A DNA stretch of 36,056 nt from Candidatus Saccharimonadota bacterium (GTDB lineage: Bacteria > Patescibacteriota > Saccharimonadia > Saccharimonadales > AQU-01). Positions 1 through 7,079 of this stretch are shown here, one piece after another. Every line of letters begins with the position of its first letter. Positions within the stretch are counted from its first letter, which is position 1. The notes beneath the pieces are model-generated. The model worked only from the letters and a program-made list of their open reading frames with translations, was not told the origin of the DNA and did no database searches. The translations under genes were made by a program, and so were the position numbers. The stretch covers positions 1 to 36,056 of the forward strand of contig JAHBAU020000021.1 in NCBI GenBank assembly GCA_018499905.2. Direction: 5' to 3'.

Positions 1-206
1 GACATTCTACTTAAGTTACTTTGAATGTCAGGCCGCCCTTCAGGGCGTTGTCTGGGGGCACTTGTGCCTTTTGACAACAGAAGCGACAAGGGATCAAAGT
101 GGCTGCGGCGTTTTTGCCTATCTTTTGCCGCTGTTGGCAAAAGTAGGTCGTCTAGACAGCCGGAACGGCTGGCAGACGAAACAAAAAGAATATAAAAATT
201 TTTGCC
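1..206. other. Hairpin-rich intergenic region, unassigned
   Basis: No convincing gene is seen here. The stretch is dense in perfect stems: 1-7 with 23-29, 34-38 with 43-47 (TTCA tetraloop), directly abutting a nested hairpin 48-52 with 73-77 enclosing 57-60 with 65-68, then 124-130 with 136-142, and a long interrupted hairpin 148-153/157-162 with 166-171/174-179. Two adjacent helices that could stack are more typical of a structured RNA than of a random spacer. I could not match it to RNase P RNA, tmRNA, SRP RNA or tRNA, and I see no T-run terminator. It could also be the 3' untranslated part of the frr operon. The contig begins here, so one side may be missing. Confidence 0.3.
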
Positions 207-770
207 TTAAATCGTCATGATCTCGGCTTCTTTAGCCTTAGCCAAAGCCTCAAGATCATTTTTAATACTATTCATGAGTTCATCAACCTGCTTTTCTAGC
301 CGGCCTAAATCATCTTCACTCATAGTTTTGGCGTTCTTGGCCTCTTTGGCCGAGTCAAGTGCATCGTGGCGAGCCTGGCGTACGCGCACTAAGCAATCTT
401 CTTTCTTCTCACCAAGCTGTTTGGCAATGTCGCGGCGTCGCTCTTCGGTTAATGCCGGAACGGGTACGCGAATAATCCGACCATCATCTGTCGGGTTAAA
501 GCCCAGCGAACTTTCGTTACGAATAGCTTCGGTAATTACCTGCAAGTTATTGGGATCAAATGGTGATACTTGAATCAATTGGGCTTCTGGCGTTGAGATA
601 GTTGCAGCTTGATTGAGTGGCATGGCTGTGCCATATGCCTGCACCATAATGCCATCGAGCATGCTCGGATGAGCCCGGCCAGTACGCAGCTTTTTGAGCT
701 CTGCTTCAAAGTGCTCTTTAGCGACCTTAGTATCGTTCTTGAACTTGTCGATGATTTGGTTGGTATCCAT
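207..770 (-). CDS. frr: Ribosome recycling factor
   Basis: With EF-G, this cytoplasmic protein splits post-termination ribosomes so the subunits can be reused. At 187 residues it has the usual family length (about 185). The first third carries the conserved LRTGRAHPSMLDG segment of the long helical domain. The middle carries the flexible second domain (VSPFDPNNLQVITEAI). The C-terminal half carries PVPALTEERRRDIAK and a Glu/Lys-rich helix, all hallmarks of RRF. It is the last gene of the rpsB-tsf-(PRTase-like)-frr run on the minus strand, starting 23 bp after the preceding stop. In most bacteria pyrH (UMP kinase) sits just before frr; here a different gene takes that place. Identification is secure. 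Confidence 0.97.
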   Translation of the reverse strand: MDTNQIIDKFKNDTKVAKEHFEAELKKLRTGRAHPSMLDGIMVQAYGTAMPLNQAATISTPEAQLIQVSPFDPNNLQVITEAIRNESSLGFNPTDDGRIIRVPVPALTEERRRDIAKQLGEKKEDCLVRVRQARHDALDSAKEAKNAKTMSEDDLGRLEKQVDELMNSIKNDLEALAKAKEAEIMTI

Positions 771-793
771 ATGACTATCTTAACCTACAAATG

Positions 794-1510
794 CTAAATA
801 CTTAACCCTTGGGCATTAAAATCTGCTACCCAAGCGGTGATTTGTTCAGGCGGGAGGACTGGCGACTGATCACCTACGAGCAACACTTCGGCAATCGGTC
901 CAGTAATTGCACCACCAAGTGTTTCGAATACCCGCACAGCGTCGGTGTTTCGGCGCAACTGCCTTTCGCCATCCATAATGACGATTTCATCCAAAAACCC
1001 GTTTCTATCAACATGAAATAACGGGCCCACAAAGAACCGAGTCGTATCGCCGTTCCCTACACAATACCTTGGCGAAATACGATCGTCTTGAAATTGACAG
1101 GTGACAACAGGATTATCTGTTATGTGTGTCGCTAATGCACGATGCTGCTTTATCGTCCCGCCATGCTGAGACTCATCCATTAGCCCAACATGCATGCCGG
1201 GCAAAATATACTCCTCGAGCATCGCCTTTTTGGTGCCTCCATCAATCCCCTTGCCACCGTTCATGCTCATCGCCGAACCAATCAACGGTTCAATGCACGG
1301 GATATCGTCAAGAGCATTTGCACCCTGAATTGCATGCAGCATTGGTGCTGCACCACGATTAGGGAAAAACACTAAATCAGGCTCGGCTGCCTGCATAAAA
1401 GCTGCAGCTTCCAGACACGTGTTAACGAAACCTGCTGCCCGTTCCGGGCTAACAGTTGCCACTAATAGATCCACCGGCTGAGTGTATTTGGGAGTGGCAC
1501 CGTTGGTCAT
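794..1510 (-). CDS. Putative phosphoribosyltransferase-like protein between tsf and frr
   Basis: A 238-residue soluble protein that I cannot assign to a named family with confidence. The N-terminal third has a beta-strand then DLVFFPNRGAAPMLHAIQ. The middle has GMHVGLMDESQHGGTIKQ, which looks like the PRPP-binding loop of type I phosphoribosyltransferases (hydrophobic strand, acidic pair, then Gly-Gly-Thr). On that basis a PRTase-like fold is inferred; no substrate can be named. It lies in the gap between tsf (20 bp away) and frr (23 bp away) on the same strand, so it is almost certainly co-transcribed with the translation genes, where pyrH is usually found. There is no signal peptide or membrane segment. 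No strong Shine-Dalgarno sequence precedes its ATG. Confidence 0.6.
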   Translation of the reverse strand: MTNGATPKYTQPVDLLVATVSPERAAGFVNTCLEAAAFMQAAEPDLVFFPNRGAAPMLHAIQGANALDDIPCIEPLIGSAMSMNGGKGIDGGTKKAMLEEYILPGMHVGLMDESQHGGTIKQHRALATHITDNPVVTCQFQDDRISPRYCVGNGDTTRFFVGPLFHVDRNGFLDEIVIMDGERQLRRNTDAVRVFETLGGAITGPIAEVLLVGDQSPVLPPEQITAWVADFNAQGLSI

Positions 1511-1530
1511 TATTGAGATGCTGCAAGGTC

Positions 1531-2127
1531 TTAGGCGACTTCGCCGAGTTGGAGGCGGGCGAAGCGGCGAACAACGATGTTCTCACCAAGCTTGGCGTTG
1601 TGCTCTTTGACGTAGTCGCCAACGGTTTGGTCAGGATTCTTGATGAACGGCTGATCCATTAGACACTTTTCGGCAAAATGCTTCTTCAGCATGCCTTCGA
1701 CAATCTGATCAACCATGTTCTCGGGCTTGCCTTCTGCTTTTACCTTGTCGGCAAATTCTTTGGCAACTTTATCACGGGCATCAGCTGGCACGGCGTCACT
1801 CGACACAAATTCGGGATTGCTGGCAGCAATATGCATGGCCAGATCTTTGACCAAATTGGTAAAGATTTCGTTGCGGGCCACAAAGTCTGTTTCACAGTTA
1901 ACCTCGACAATTACGCCGATGCGGTTGTCGTGGTTATAGTTGCCGATTACGCCTTGGCGGGCTTCGCGTTCACCACGCTTTTCGGCCTTGGTCATGCCCT
2001 TTTTGCGCATGGCTTCCAGAGCTGTATCAAAATCACCTTTTGCTTCTTCCAAAGCTGCCTTGGCATCAGTCAACCCAACACCAGTCAGGTCCTTTAAGCG
2101 CTTCACATCTTCAATAGATACCGCCAT
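1531..2127 (-). CDS. tsf: Elongation factor Ts (short form)
   Basis: EF-Ts is the guanine nucleotide exchange factor that reloads EF-Tu with GTP. The first 50 residues are the UBA-like domain (VKRLKDLTGVGLTDAKAALE). The core follows with the hallmark EVNCETDFVARNEIF at about residues 75-90, which contains the TDFVA segment that contacts EF-Tu. The protein is 198 residues, close to the short Thermus-type form and well below the roughly 280 of E. coli, so the second core subdomain is reduced. Its ATG overlaps the TAA stop of rpsB by one base (TAATG), which suggests translational coupling. Identification is secure. Confidence 0.97.
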   Translation of the reverse strand: MAVSIEDVKRLKDLTGVGLTDAKAALEEAKGDFDTALEAMRKKGMTKAEKRGEREARQGVIGNYNHDNRIGVIVEVNCETDFVARNEIFTNLVKDLAMHIAASNPEFVSSDAVPADARDKVAKEFADKVKAEGKPENMVDQIVEGMLKKHFAEKCLMDQPFIKNPDQTVGDYVKEHNAKLGENIVVRRFARLQLGEVA

Positions 2128-2861
2128 TATTTGTCCCCTTTCTCGTCGGTTGCTTTCTCGGTTTTGCTGTTTTTGGCTTTGCCAGATTCGATAGCTGCTT
2201 TAACGTAGTCGGCAATTAATTGCAGCGCCTTGATAGCGTCATCGTTAGCCGGGATTGGGTAATCAACCAGTGATGGATCGGCATTGGTGTCAACAATGGC
2301 TACAGTCTTGATACCGAGTTTTTTGGCTTCACGCAGCGCGTTGACATCATGAATGATGTCAAAGATAAATACCGCGCCAGGACGAGCTGCCAAGTTCTTC
2401 ACGCCACCATACACGAAGTTCATGGCGTCAATTTCTTCTTGATAGCGCTGGACTTCTAGCTTGTTGTACTTGGCCTCAAGCGCACCAGAAGCCATCTTGG
2501 TTTCCTGGTCCTTGAGGTACTTAATACGACCGCCCATGGTTGCTTTGTTGGTCAGTAAACCGCCCAACCAACGCTCAACAACAAACGGCATGCTTGTGTC
2601 ATCGGCCAGTTTGCGAGCAATATCTTTTGATTGGCGCTTAGTGCCAACAATCAACACTTGCTTGCCTTCGCCAGCAGTTTTGACAATGAAGTCCAAAGCT
2701 GTTTCAAGACACACGACCGTCTTTGTCAGGTCGATAATGTGGCTGCCACCGCGCTTGGAGTGAATGTACTCAGCCATTTTAGGGTGCCAACGAGCGGTCT
2801 TATGACCAAAGTGGGCCCCAGATTCTAATAGTTGTTTAATATCGACATCAACAGATGCCAT
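2127..2861 (-). CDS. rpsB: 30S ribosomal protein S2
   Basis: S2 joins the small subunit late and sits at the head-body junction. The 244-residue product opens with the S2 signature (KQLLESGAHFGHKTARWHPKM) and has GSHIIDLTKT, the GTKRQSKDIA segment, RWLGGLLTN, and the C-terminal AREAKKLGIKTVAIVDTNADP and PIPANDDAIKALQLI motifs. A Lys/Glu-rich tail (last 20 residues) replaces longer extensions. The start at 2861 is supported by AGAAAGGA ending 9 nt upstream. It is first in the operon with tsf, the usual bacterial order. The roughly 100-nt leader between the promoter and the gene could hold an autoregulatory structure, but I cannot assign one. Confidence 0.98.
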   Translation of the reverse strand: MASVDVDIKQLLESGAHFGHKTARWHPKMAEYIHSKRGGSHIIDLTKTVVCLETALDFIVKTAGEGKQVLIVGTKRQSKDIARKLADDTSMPFVVERWLGGLLTNKATMGGRIKYLKDQETKMASGALEAKYNKLEVQRYQEEIDAMNFVYGGVKNLAARPGAVFIFDIIHDVNALREAKKLGIKTVAIVDTNADPSLVDYPIPANDDAIKALQLIADYVKAAIESGKAKNSKTEKATDEKGDK

Positions 2862-2964
2862 ATGCGTTAATCCTTTCTCTTCGGTACGGTGCTTACCCGT
2901 CGTATCCTACACGGATTACGAAAGGAGGACTTGCTGCTCCGCCCTGCTTAATATTGATAAAAAA

Positions 2965-2993
2965 ATCATAGCATAAAACGCCAAGGCGTGCAA
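2965..2993 (-). promoter_or_regulatory. Promoter of the rpsB operon
   Basis: Reading the minus strand there is a -35 TTGCAC (2988-2993), a 17-bp spacer and a -10 TATGAT (2965-2970). Transcription would start near 2958, giving a leader of about 97 nt with a good ribosome binding site in front of rpsB. Unlike most genes in the window, this operon therefore has a long leader. Confidence 0.7.
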
Positions 2994-3026
2994 TAATTGA
3001 CCGATCGTCATTTATATGGAGAAGTT

Positions 3027-3713
3027 ATGGCCGGTCCGCTACCGCCCCCAGGATTAGTAGAAATAGTCTTAAGCCCATCGCATTGGGCCGACCCACGACC
3101 AGCGCCTGATTGTTGGGTTGAACCAAGAGATCTGCATGCTGTACTCCTCGCGGGAGATCTAGTGCGCTTCGTCGACCAAGTGGAACATCCACTGTTAAAC
3201 GGGGGCTATGAAAGAGTCGAGACTCACACCGAGGGTCCTATGCCGCATTCCGACATGCCCATTGGCATGAGCCGTGACATCGGTGATGCGAACGTTCTAG
3301 GTGTGGTGGTTGATACTTATCACTGCTACGAACCAAGTATCGTTAGGGCAAATTTTACTGACGGCACCCGTTTTGATGAGGCCAACCAACAACTACTGCA
3401 GAATCCCCTCGATCCTGCTGCACCAATTCACGACCTGCAAGTGGCACGGTATTGTTCTTATGGCTTTGAAAGAGTGACAAGGCGTCCCTACCTCGCTAAA
3501 ACCGTCTTATCCGGGCAGCAGTGCGGAATCATGGCGAGAGTCCTGCCCGAGTTTGCAATCGGGGAGCACAGAATGGACCGTCCCCAGGATTATGTGATGA
3601 TCGACAGCCCTGATCGGGAGATTGGCGTCACATATCAACATGCTGCATCTGACGGCCGGGTATCTTTAAGCAAAATTGTGCAGGTTGATGTATTCGCACC
3701 GGTCAATAAATAA
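3027..3713 (+). CDS. Hypothetical soluble protein
   Basis: Not recognised. An upstream in-frame TTG at 2997 exists, but the ATG at 3027 is preferred because GGAG lies 5 nt before it; this gives 228 residues. The product has no signal peptide or membrane helix and has a Pro-rich start. The middle is rich in His, Asp and Glu (for example VETHTEGPMPHSDMPIGMSRD and VVVDTYHCYEP), which could be metal-binding but shows no known motif. It stands alone, divergent from the rpsB operon and convergent with the next gene. It is one of several mid-sized soluble proteins in this window with no visible relatives. Coding status is supported by the long open frame and the ribosome binding site. Confidence 0.65.
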   Translation: MAGPLPPPGLVEIVLSPSHWADPRPAPDCWVEPRDLHAVLLAGDLVRFVDQVEHPLLNGGYERVETHTEGPMPHSDMPIGMSRDIGDANVLGVVVDTYHCYEPSIVRANFTDGTRFDEANQQLLQNPLDPAAPIHDLQVARYCSYGFERVTRRPYLAKTVLSGQQCGIMARVLPEFAIGEHRMDRPQDYVMIDSPDREIGVTYQHAASDGRVSLSKIVQVDVFAPVNK

Positions 3714-3755
3714 TACCTAGCCGCTTAAAAATACTAGAGTAACCAACGATGTGCG

Positions 3756-4559
3756 TTAGTAACTGGATCCAGAGCCAGGAAATACCTGCTCAGGATTGAT
3801 TGCCGGGCTCGCTTCGGTTGTTAGAGCTACAAGGCCGGCAAGCACGACCAGTGGCTGTTCACGATTATTGAGGCCTTCGCTGGTAAGATGCCAGACCGTA
3901 GGGGCATATTCCAACGGTTCACCTGCCAAACTTGCATGAGGGCGTGGTGACAACGATAACCATGGCTGAGCATCCGTAAGATCGTTTCGGCCGCTATCAA
4001 CGACTGCTGACGGTTTATTACTTGGGTCAAGCTTTAAACCGTACGCCATACTTACTTCGGCCATTGCGGTGAGTGCCTGTTGCCGAAGTAGAGGATCGGT
4101 AGCCTGCCGAGGCAAGACAATGTCCGCTTCAATGCTAAAACCAGTGGGCGTTCCGTCACTACTGAATTTCTTGAGGCGTAATGCGGGTGACTGCTGGACT
4201 GCATGAGGAACTTCTGCGATTACCGTACCAGCAAATTCGTTCAGCGTCATTTCGGTAAATCGACGTTCATCACCGCCTAATAGATCAAGTACCCGCATGC
4301 GCCCGGGCCATAGATGTAGATGATCAACAATCTGGGGGTCATACTCTACCAACGCTCCAGGGTCGTCTGGGATGGGTGGTGAATTTTTCTGTAAAAATGC
4401 TAAACCGCGTTGATTTAGCTGTCCAAAGTTACCTTCAAAATCCGGATCTTGCATCACTGCACGGTTCCAGACGCCATCGGGTAAAGCTATATCGAAGTGT
4501 GGACCGGTTTCTGGGTTAGAAATATAGCCAATAGAAACGTAGTGGTTGTTATGTGCCAT
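3756..4559 (-). CDS. Hypothetical soluble protein
   Basis: Not recognised. The frame can be extended to a TTG at 4583, but that codon overlaps the ribosome binding site GAAAGGAG (4571-4578). The ATG at 4559 (MAHNNHYVSIG) is therefore chosen, giving 267 residues. There is no signal peptide and no transmembrane stretch. The chain is Pro- and Asn-rich with amphipathic helices around LRQQALTAMAEVSMAYGLKL. A separate promoter at 4610-4639 and a leader of about 45 nt suggest it is transcribed as a single gene. It ends facing the 3027-3713 gene with a 42-bp gap and no obvious terminator hairpin. Confidence 0.65.
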   Translation of the reverse strand: MAHNNHYVSIGYISNPETGPHFDIALPDGVWNRAVMQDPDFEGNFGQLNQRGLAFLQKNSPPIPDDPGALVEYDPQIVDHLHLWPGRMRVLDLLGGDERRFTEMTLNEFAGTVIAEVPHAVQQSPALRLKKFSSDGTPTGFSIEADIVLPRQATDPLLRQQALTAMAEVSMAYGLKLDPSNKPSAVVDSGRNDLTDAQPWLSLSPRPHASLAGEPLEYAPTVWHLTSEGLNNREQPLVVLAGLVALTTEASPAINPEQVFPGSGSSY

Positions 4560-4609
4560 AGGTTGTGAGGCTCCTTTCAACAAGCAGTAATACGTGGGGG
4601 TTGGCTCCT

Positions 4610-4639
4610 AGTCTAGGCCCATGCTTGCTGTATGGTCAA
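4610..4639 (-). promoter_or_regulatory. Promoter of the 3756-4559 gene
   Basis: The minus strand reads -35 TTGACC (4634-4639), an 18-bp spacer and -10 TAGACT (4610-4615). The predicted start of transcription near 4603 leaves a leader that contains the GAAAGGAG ribosome binding site. Confidence 0.55.
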
Positions 4640-4666
4640 ATGACTGGGCTCCAATGTATACAAAAT

Positions 4667-4969
4667 TTAAGCAGCTAGAGCAAACTGGCGATCTTCAGCG
4701 TAGACTATGCCGTCTGGTCCTAACGCTATTGAACCAAGGGATTTTGGATACTGGGGCATCGGCCAGAGTAATGGTTCAGGACGTACATATTCCGACCCTT
4801 CCTCTTCGTCTTCCATGACTGGCGCAAAATCTATCGTCGCACCAACGCTGTGACGTCCAGCGTCAACATTAGCGGCGCCAAAAGTCGCGAAGCCTACCAT
4901 GAAGCCCATAGCCTCGTGGGTGACGTCGAGGACATTCTGTTCGATGTTTTCTAAGCGCCAGGTTTCCAT
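4667..4969 (-). CDS. Small hypothetical acidic protein
   Basis: Not recognised; about 100 residues from the ATG at 4969 (METWRLENIEQ). The frame is open to a TTG at 5014, but a near-consensus promoter (TTGACT, 17 bp, TATAGT) lies between 4980 and 5008, inside that extension, so the TTG cannot be the start of the main transcript. With the -10 box ending 10 nt before the ATG, the message would have almost no leader and no Shine-Dalgarno site. The product is soluble, with a central acidic stretch (VMEDEEEGSEY) and a C-terminal LGPDGIVYAED segment. It is transcribed divergently from rpmE. Confidence 0.6.
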   Translation of the reverse strand: METWRLENIEQNVLDVTHEAMGFMVGFATFGAANVDAGRHSVGATIDFAPVMEDEEEGSEYVRPEPLLWPMPQYPKSLGSIALGPDGIVYAEDRQFALAA

Positions 4970-4979
4970 TTCATGAATT

Positions 4980-5008
4980 ACTATAAGATAATCAGAGATG
5001 GAAGTCAA
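4980..5008 (-). promoter_or_regulatory. Promoter for the 4667-4969 gene, near-leaderless
   Basis: The minus strand shows -35 TTGACT (5003-5008), a 17-bp spacer and -10 TATAGT (4980-4985). Only 10 nt separate the -10 box from the ATG, so transcription should begin within about 3-4 nt of the start codon. Its -35 lies 17 bp from the -35 of the divergent rpmE promoter. Confidence 0.75.
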
Positions 5009-5025
5009 TCTCAATCAATCACCTG

Positions 5026-5054
5026 TTGACCAGATGTAACAGATGGGTTATACT
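5026..5054 (+). promoter_or_regulatory. Promoter of rpmE, near-leaderless
   Basis: There is a -35 TTGACC (5026-5031), a 17-bp spacer and a -10 TATACT (5049-5054). The ATG of rpmE follows after 9 nt, so the transcript would begin at about 5061-5064. An in-frame ATG at 5043 lies upstream of the -10 box and is thereby excluded as the start. Confidence 0.8.
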
Positions 5055-5063
5055 ACCGCGAGC

Positions 5064-5414
5064 ATGAAAACAGATCTACATCCCAAAGAATACCGCCTGA
5101 TGGTGTTCGAAGACCTCAACAACGGGGTCAAATTCTTAACGCGCTCGACTGCCAAGGCCGAAGAGACGATTAAGTGGGAAGACGGCAACGAATATCCACT
5201 GCTCAAAGTGCATATTTCAAGCGCCAGCCACCCCTTCTTCACTGGTGAAGAACGTATTGTCGATATTGAAGGCCGCGTTGACAAGTTTAAGGCTCGCGCT
5301 GCTGCTGGTCAGGCTGCAATCGAAAAGCGTTCGGCCGCAGCTAAAAAAGTTGCCGCCCGTAAAGCTGCCAAAGCCGACAAAGCTGCTGACAAAACCGTTG
5401 CTACCGAAGCTTAA
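5064..5414 (+). CDS. rpmE: 50S ribosomal protein L31, type B
   Basis: L31 bridges the large and small subunits. The start at 5064 gives [24 protein letters not shown], the classic L31 N-terminus, followed by [40 protein letters not shown], including the SHPFFTG signature. There is no zinc-binding cysteine set, so it is the zinc-independent (C-minus) form. At 116 residues it is longer than usual (about 70-90) because of an Ala/Lys-rich basic tail of about 45 residues, presumably binding rRNA. The transcript appears near-leaderless and ends at a strong terminator at 5432-5463. It precedes prfA and prmC, a common bacterial neighbourhood. Confidence 0.95.
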   Translation: MKTDLHPKEYRLMVFEDLNNGVKFLTRSTAKAEETIKWEDGNEYPLLKVHISSASHPFFTGEERIVDIEGRVDKFKARAAAGQAAIEKRSAAAKKVAARKAAKADKAADKTVATEA

Positions 5415-5431
5415 GTTTTATTTGCAAAATC

Positions 5432-5463
5432 AAAAACCGCTCTTTTTACTAGAGCGGTTTTTT
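5432..5463. terminator. Bidirectional intrinsic terminator
   Basis: A perfect 10-bp stem (34-43 with 51-60 of the 5400 block, AAACCGCTCT / AGAGCGGTTT, 7-nt loop) is followed by a T-run on the plus strand and preceded by an A-run that gives a T-run on the minus strand. It therefore serves both rpmE and the convergent gene ending at 5490. Confidence 0.9.
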
Positions 5464-5489
5464 AAAATCTAGAGGGTCTAGCGAATCTA

Positions 5490-5882
5490 TTAGAGCCACA
5501 TAGTAGGATCGTCATCAGACAAGCGCTGCAGCTCTACAGGTTTATGAGGCTGGTTAACAGTGTCGGCTTTTGGCGGCGCCCAGTAATTTCTGGCTGGTTT
5601 TTGTTCCGAACCTTCTGAAGCAGCAGATTTAGCTGCTTTTCTCTTGTTCATGCGTCGGTGAACGGCATACGCACCAAGTCCAACTACTGCCACTACACCG
5701 ACCAAAGACTGTACACTAGCGCCTGACTGTCCTTCATGAGAAACGCCCGAAGCCATGATTGTCTGAGCTTCATGATAAACATGAGGCTCTGACAGAGCCG
5801 GCAGATTACCAAATGCAACCTGCTCCATAACCGGAGTTTGATGAATGACAGGAAATTCAGGTGTTTGCTGTGGTTGTGTCAT
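5490..5882 (-). CDS. Small single-pass membrane protein, unknown
   Basis: Not recognised. The 130-residue product has a Gln/Pro-rich N-terminal half of about 55 residues and one hydrophobic segment at about 58-77 (VQSLVGVVAVVGLGAYAV). That is followed at once by a strongly basic stretch (HRRMNKRKAAK) and a polar C-terminal tail. By the positive-inside rule the N-terminus would be outside and the tail in the cytoplasm. There is no cleavable signal peptide. It has its own promoter (5927-5955), a leader of about 37 nt without a clear Shine-Dalgarno site, and a shared terminator with rpmE. Its function cannot be inferred from context. Confidence 0.6.
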   Translation of the reverse strand: MTQPQQTPEFPVIHQTPVMEQVAFGNLPALSEPHVYHEAQTIMASGVSHEGQSGASVQSLVGVVAVVGLGAYAVHRRMNKRKAAKSAASEGSEQKPARNYWAPPKADTVNQPHKPVELQRLSDDDPTMWL

Positions 5883-5926
5883 AAGTGAGGTTTTTCCAAA
5901 AATTCGATTACTTAGTAATAACCTAT

Positions 5927-5955
5927 ATTATATCACTTAATTAAGCATTAATCAA
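5927..5955 (-). promoter_or_regulatory. Promoter of the 5490-5882 gene
   Basis: On the minus strand there is -35 TTGATT (5950-5955), a 17-bp spacer and a perfect -10 TATAAT (5927-5932). The transcript would begin near 5920. Confidence 0.75.
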
Positions 5956-5985
5956 TGGTTTTGCTACTATCATCTGTTTGCTGCT

Positions 5986-6013
5986 TTGGTTTTTGATAGA
6001 TCTTAACTATAAT
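5986..6013 (+). promoter_or_regulatory. Promoter of prfA, near-leaderless
   Basis: A perfect -10 TATAAT (6008-6013) lies 10 nt before the prfA ATG. A weaker -35 TTGGTT (5986-5991) is 16 bp upstream of it. No Shine-Dalgarno site would be present in the resulting message. Confidence 0.65.
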
Positions 6014-6023
6014 CACCAGTGCT

Positions 6024-7079
6024 ATGCAAAACAAAGAAACATCTGCCCGACAAGAGTTAAGCGCACTGCAAGGTCAGTTGCAGGACCCGAGTGTCTACTC
6101 CACGCCCGAGTACCCTCGGTTGGCGAAGAGATTGAGTGAGCTCGAAGAGTTAGTCGGCGTTTTTGATGATATTGCCAATTTAACCGAACAGCTTAACCAA
6201 GCCGCCGAACTTGCCAAAGGTTCAGACGACATGGCCGAACTTGCCCAGGCTGAGCTAGAGGAGTTACATTCAAAATTAGAAATTCAAAATTCAAAATTAC
6301 GAGAACTTTTAGTCCCACGCGATCCTAACGATGAACGCAACGCCATTGTTGAAATCCGGGCAGCGGCTGGTGGCGATGAATCTTCCCTGTTTGCTGCCGA
6401 ATTGTATCGTATGTATGCCAAGTACGCCGAAACGAAGGGCTTTAAGATAGAGTTGCTTAGTGAAAGCCCGTCTGAAGCCGGAGGTTTTAAAGATATGAGC
6501 TTTGCCATGAATGGCCCAGAAGCCTATGGCACTCTTAAATTTGAGGCTGGCGTCCACCGTGTCCAGCGCGTCCCGGTCACCGAAAGCCAAGGCCGAATTC
6601 ACACCAGTACCGTCACAGTTGCCGTCTTGCCCGAAGCCGAAGAAAACGATGTCGAAATCAAAGACAGCGACCTAAGAATAGATGTGTATCGCAGCGGCGG
6701 GCACGGGGGCCAAAGCGTCAACACCACTGACAGTGCCGTTCGCATTACACACATCCCCACCGGCATAGTCGTTACCAACCAAGATGAAAAAAGCCAGATT
6801 AAAAATAAGTTAAAAGCTATGGGCGTCCTGCGCTCCCGGCTGCTACAGGCCAAAATTGATGAAGAAAATGCCAAATTATCCGACCAGCGACAAAAACTGA
6901 TTGGTTCTGGCGACCGCAGCGAGAAAATCCGCACCTATAACTTCCCTCAGGACCGGATTACCGATCACCGCATAGGCTATTCGAGAAGCAACATACCAGG
7001 CGCTCTGGCCGGTCAAATTGACGACCTGATTGAAGAACTGCACAAAGCCGAACACGAGTTACTAGACACCGAGAGCTAA
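6024..7079 (+). CDS. prfA: Peptide chain release factor 1
   Basis: RF1 reads UAA and UAG stop codons and triggers peptide release. The 351-residue product has an N-terminal coiled-coil domain and then the codon-recognition domain with PVT at residues 184-186, the position of the RF1-type PxT tripeptide (RF2 would have SPF). The catalytic GGQ is at 228-230 in [17 protein letters not shown], and the C-terminal domain has the [18 protein letters not shown] signature. It is slightly shorter than E. coli RF1 (360). The partner methyltransferase gene prmC lies downstream but is separated by two genes on the other strand. Its 3' end overlaps the convergent 7062-7949 gene by 18 bp. Identification is secure. 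Confidence 0.97.
   Translation: MQNKETSARQELSALQGQLQDPSVYSTPEYPRLAKRLSELEELVGVFDDIANLTEQLNQAAELAKGSDDMAELAQAELEELHSKLEIQNSKLRELLVPRDPNDERNAIVEIRAAAGGDESSLFAAELYRMYAKYAETKGFKIELLSESPSEAGGFKDMSFAMNGPEAYGTLKFEAGVHRVQRVPVTESQGRIHTSTVTVAVLPEAEENDVEIKDSDLRIDVYRSGGHGGQSVNTTDSAVRITHIPTGIVVTNQDEKSQIKNKLKAMGVLRSRLLQAKIDEENAKLSDQRQKLIGSGDRSEKIRTYNFPQDRITDHRIGYSRSNIPGALAGQIDDLIEELHKAEHELLDTES
6268..6298 (+). repeat. Short ATTCAAA repeats inside prfA
   Basis: ATTCAAAATT occurs at 6268-6277, 6282-6291 and 6289-6298, and the last two copies overlap as a 7-bp ATTCAAA tandem. It encodes the hinge-like [13 protein letters not shown] segment at the end of the RF1 N-terminal coiled coil, where length change would be tolerated. 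Confidence 0.6.

Noticed and set aside
1-206. RNase P RNA or tmRNA 3' end
   Set aside because: An ACAGAA string is present, but none of the other conserved elements, nor a tRNA-like CCA end, can be found.
3716-3760. Possible terminator between the two convergent genes at 3713 and 3756
   Set aside because: Only a 4-bp stem without a T-run could be drawn; not supportable.
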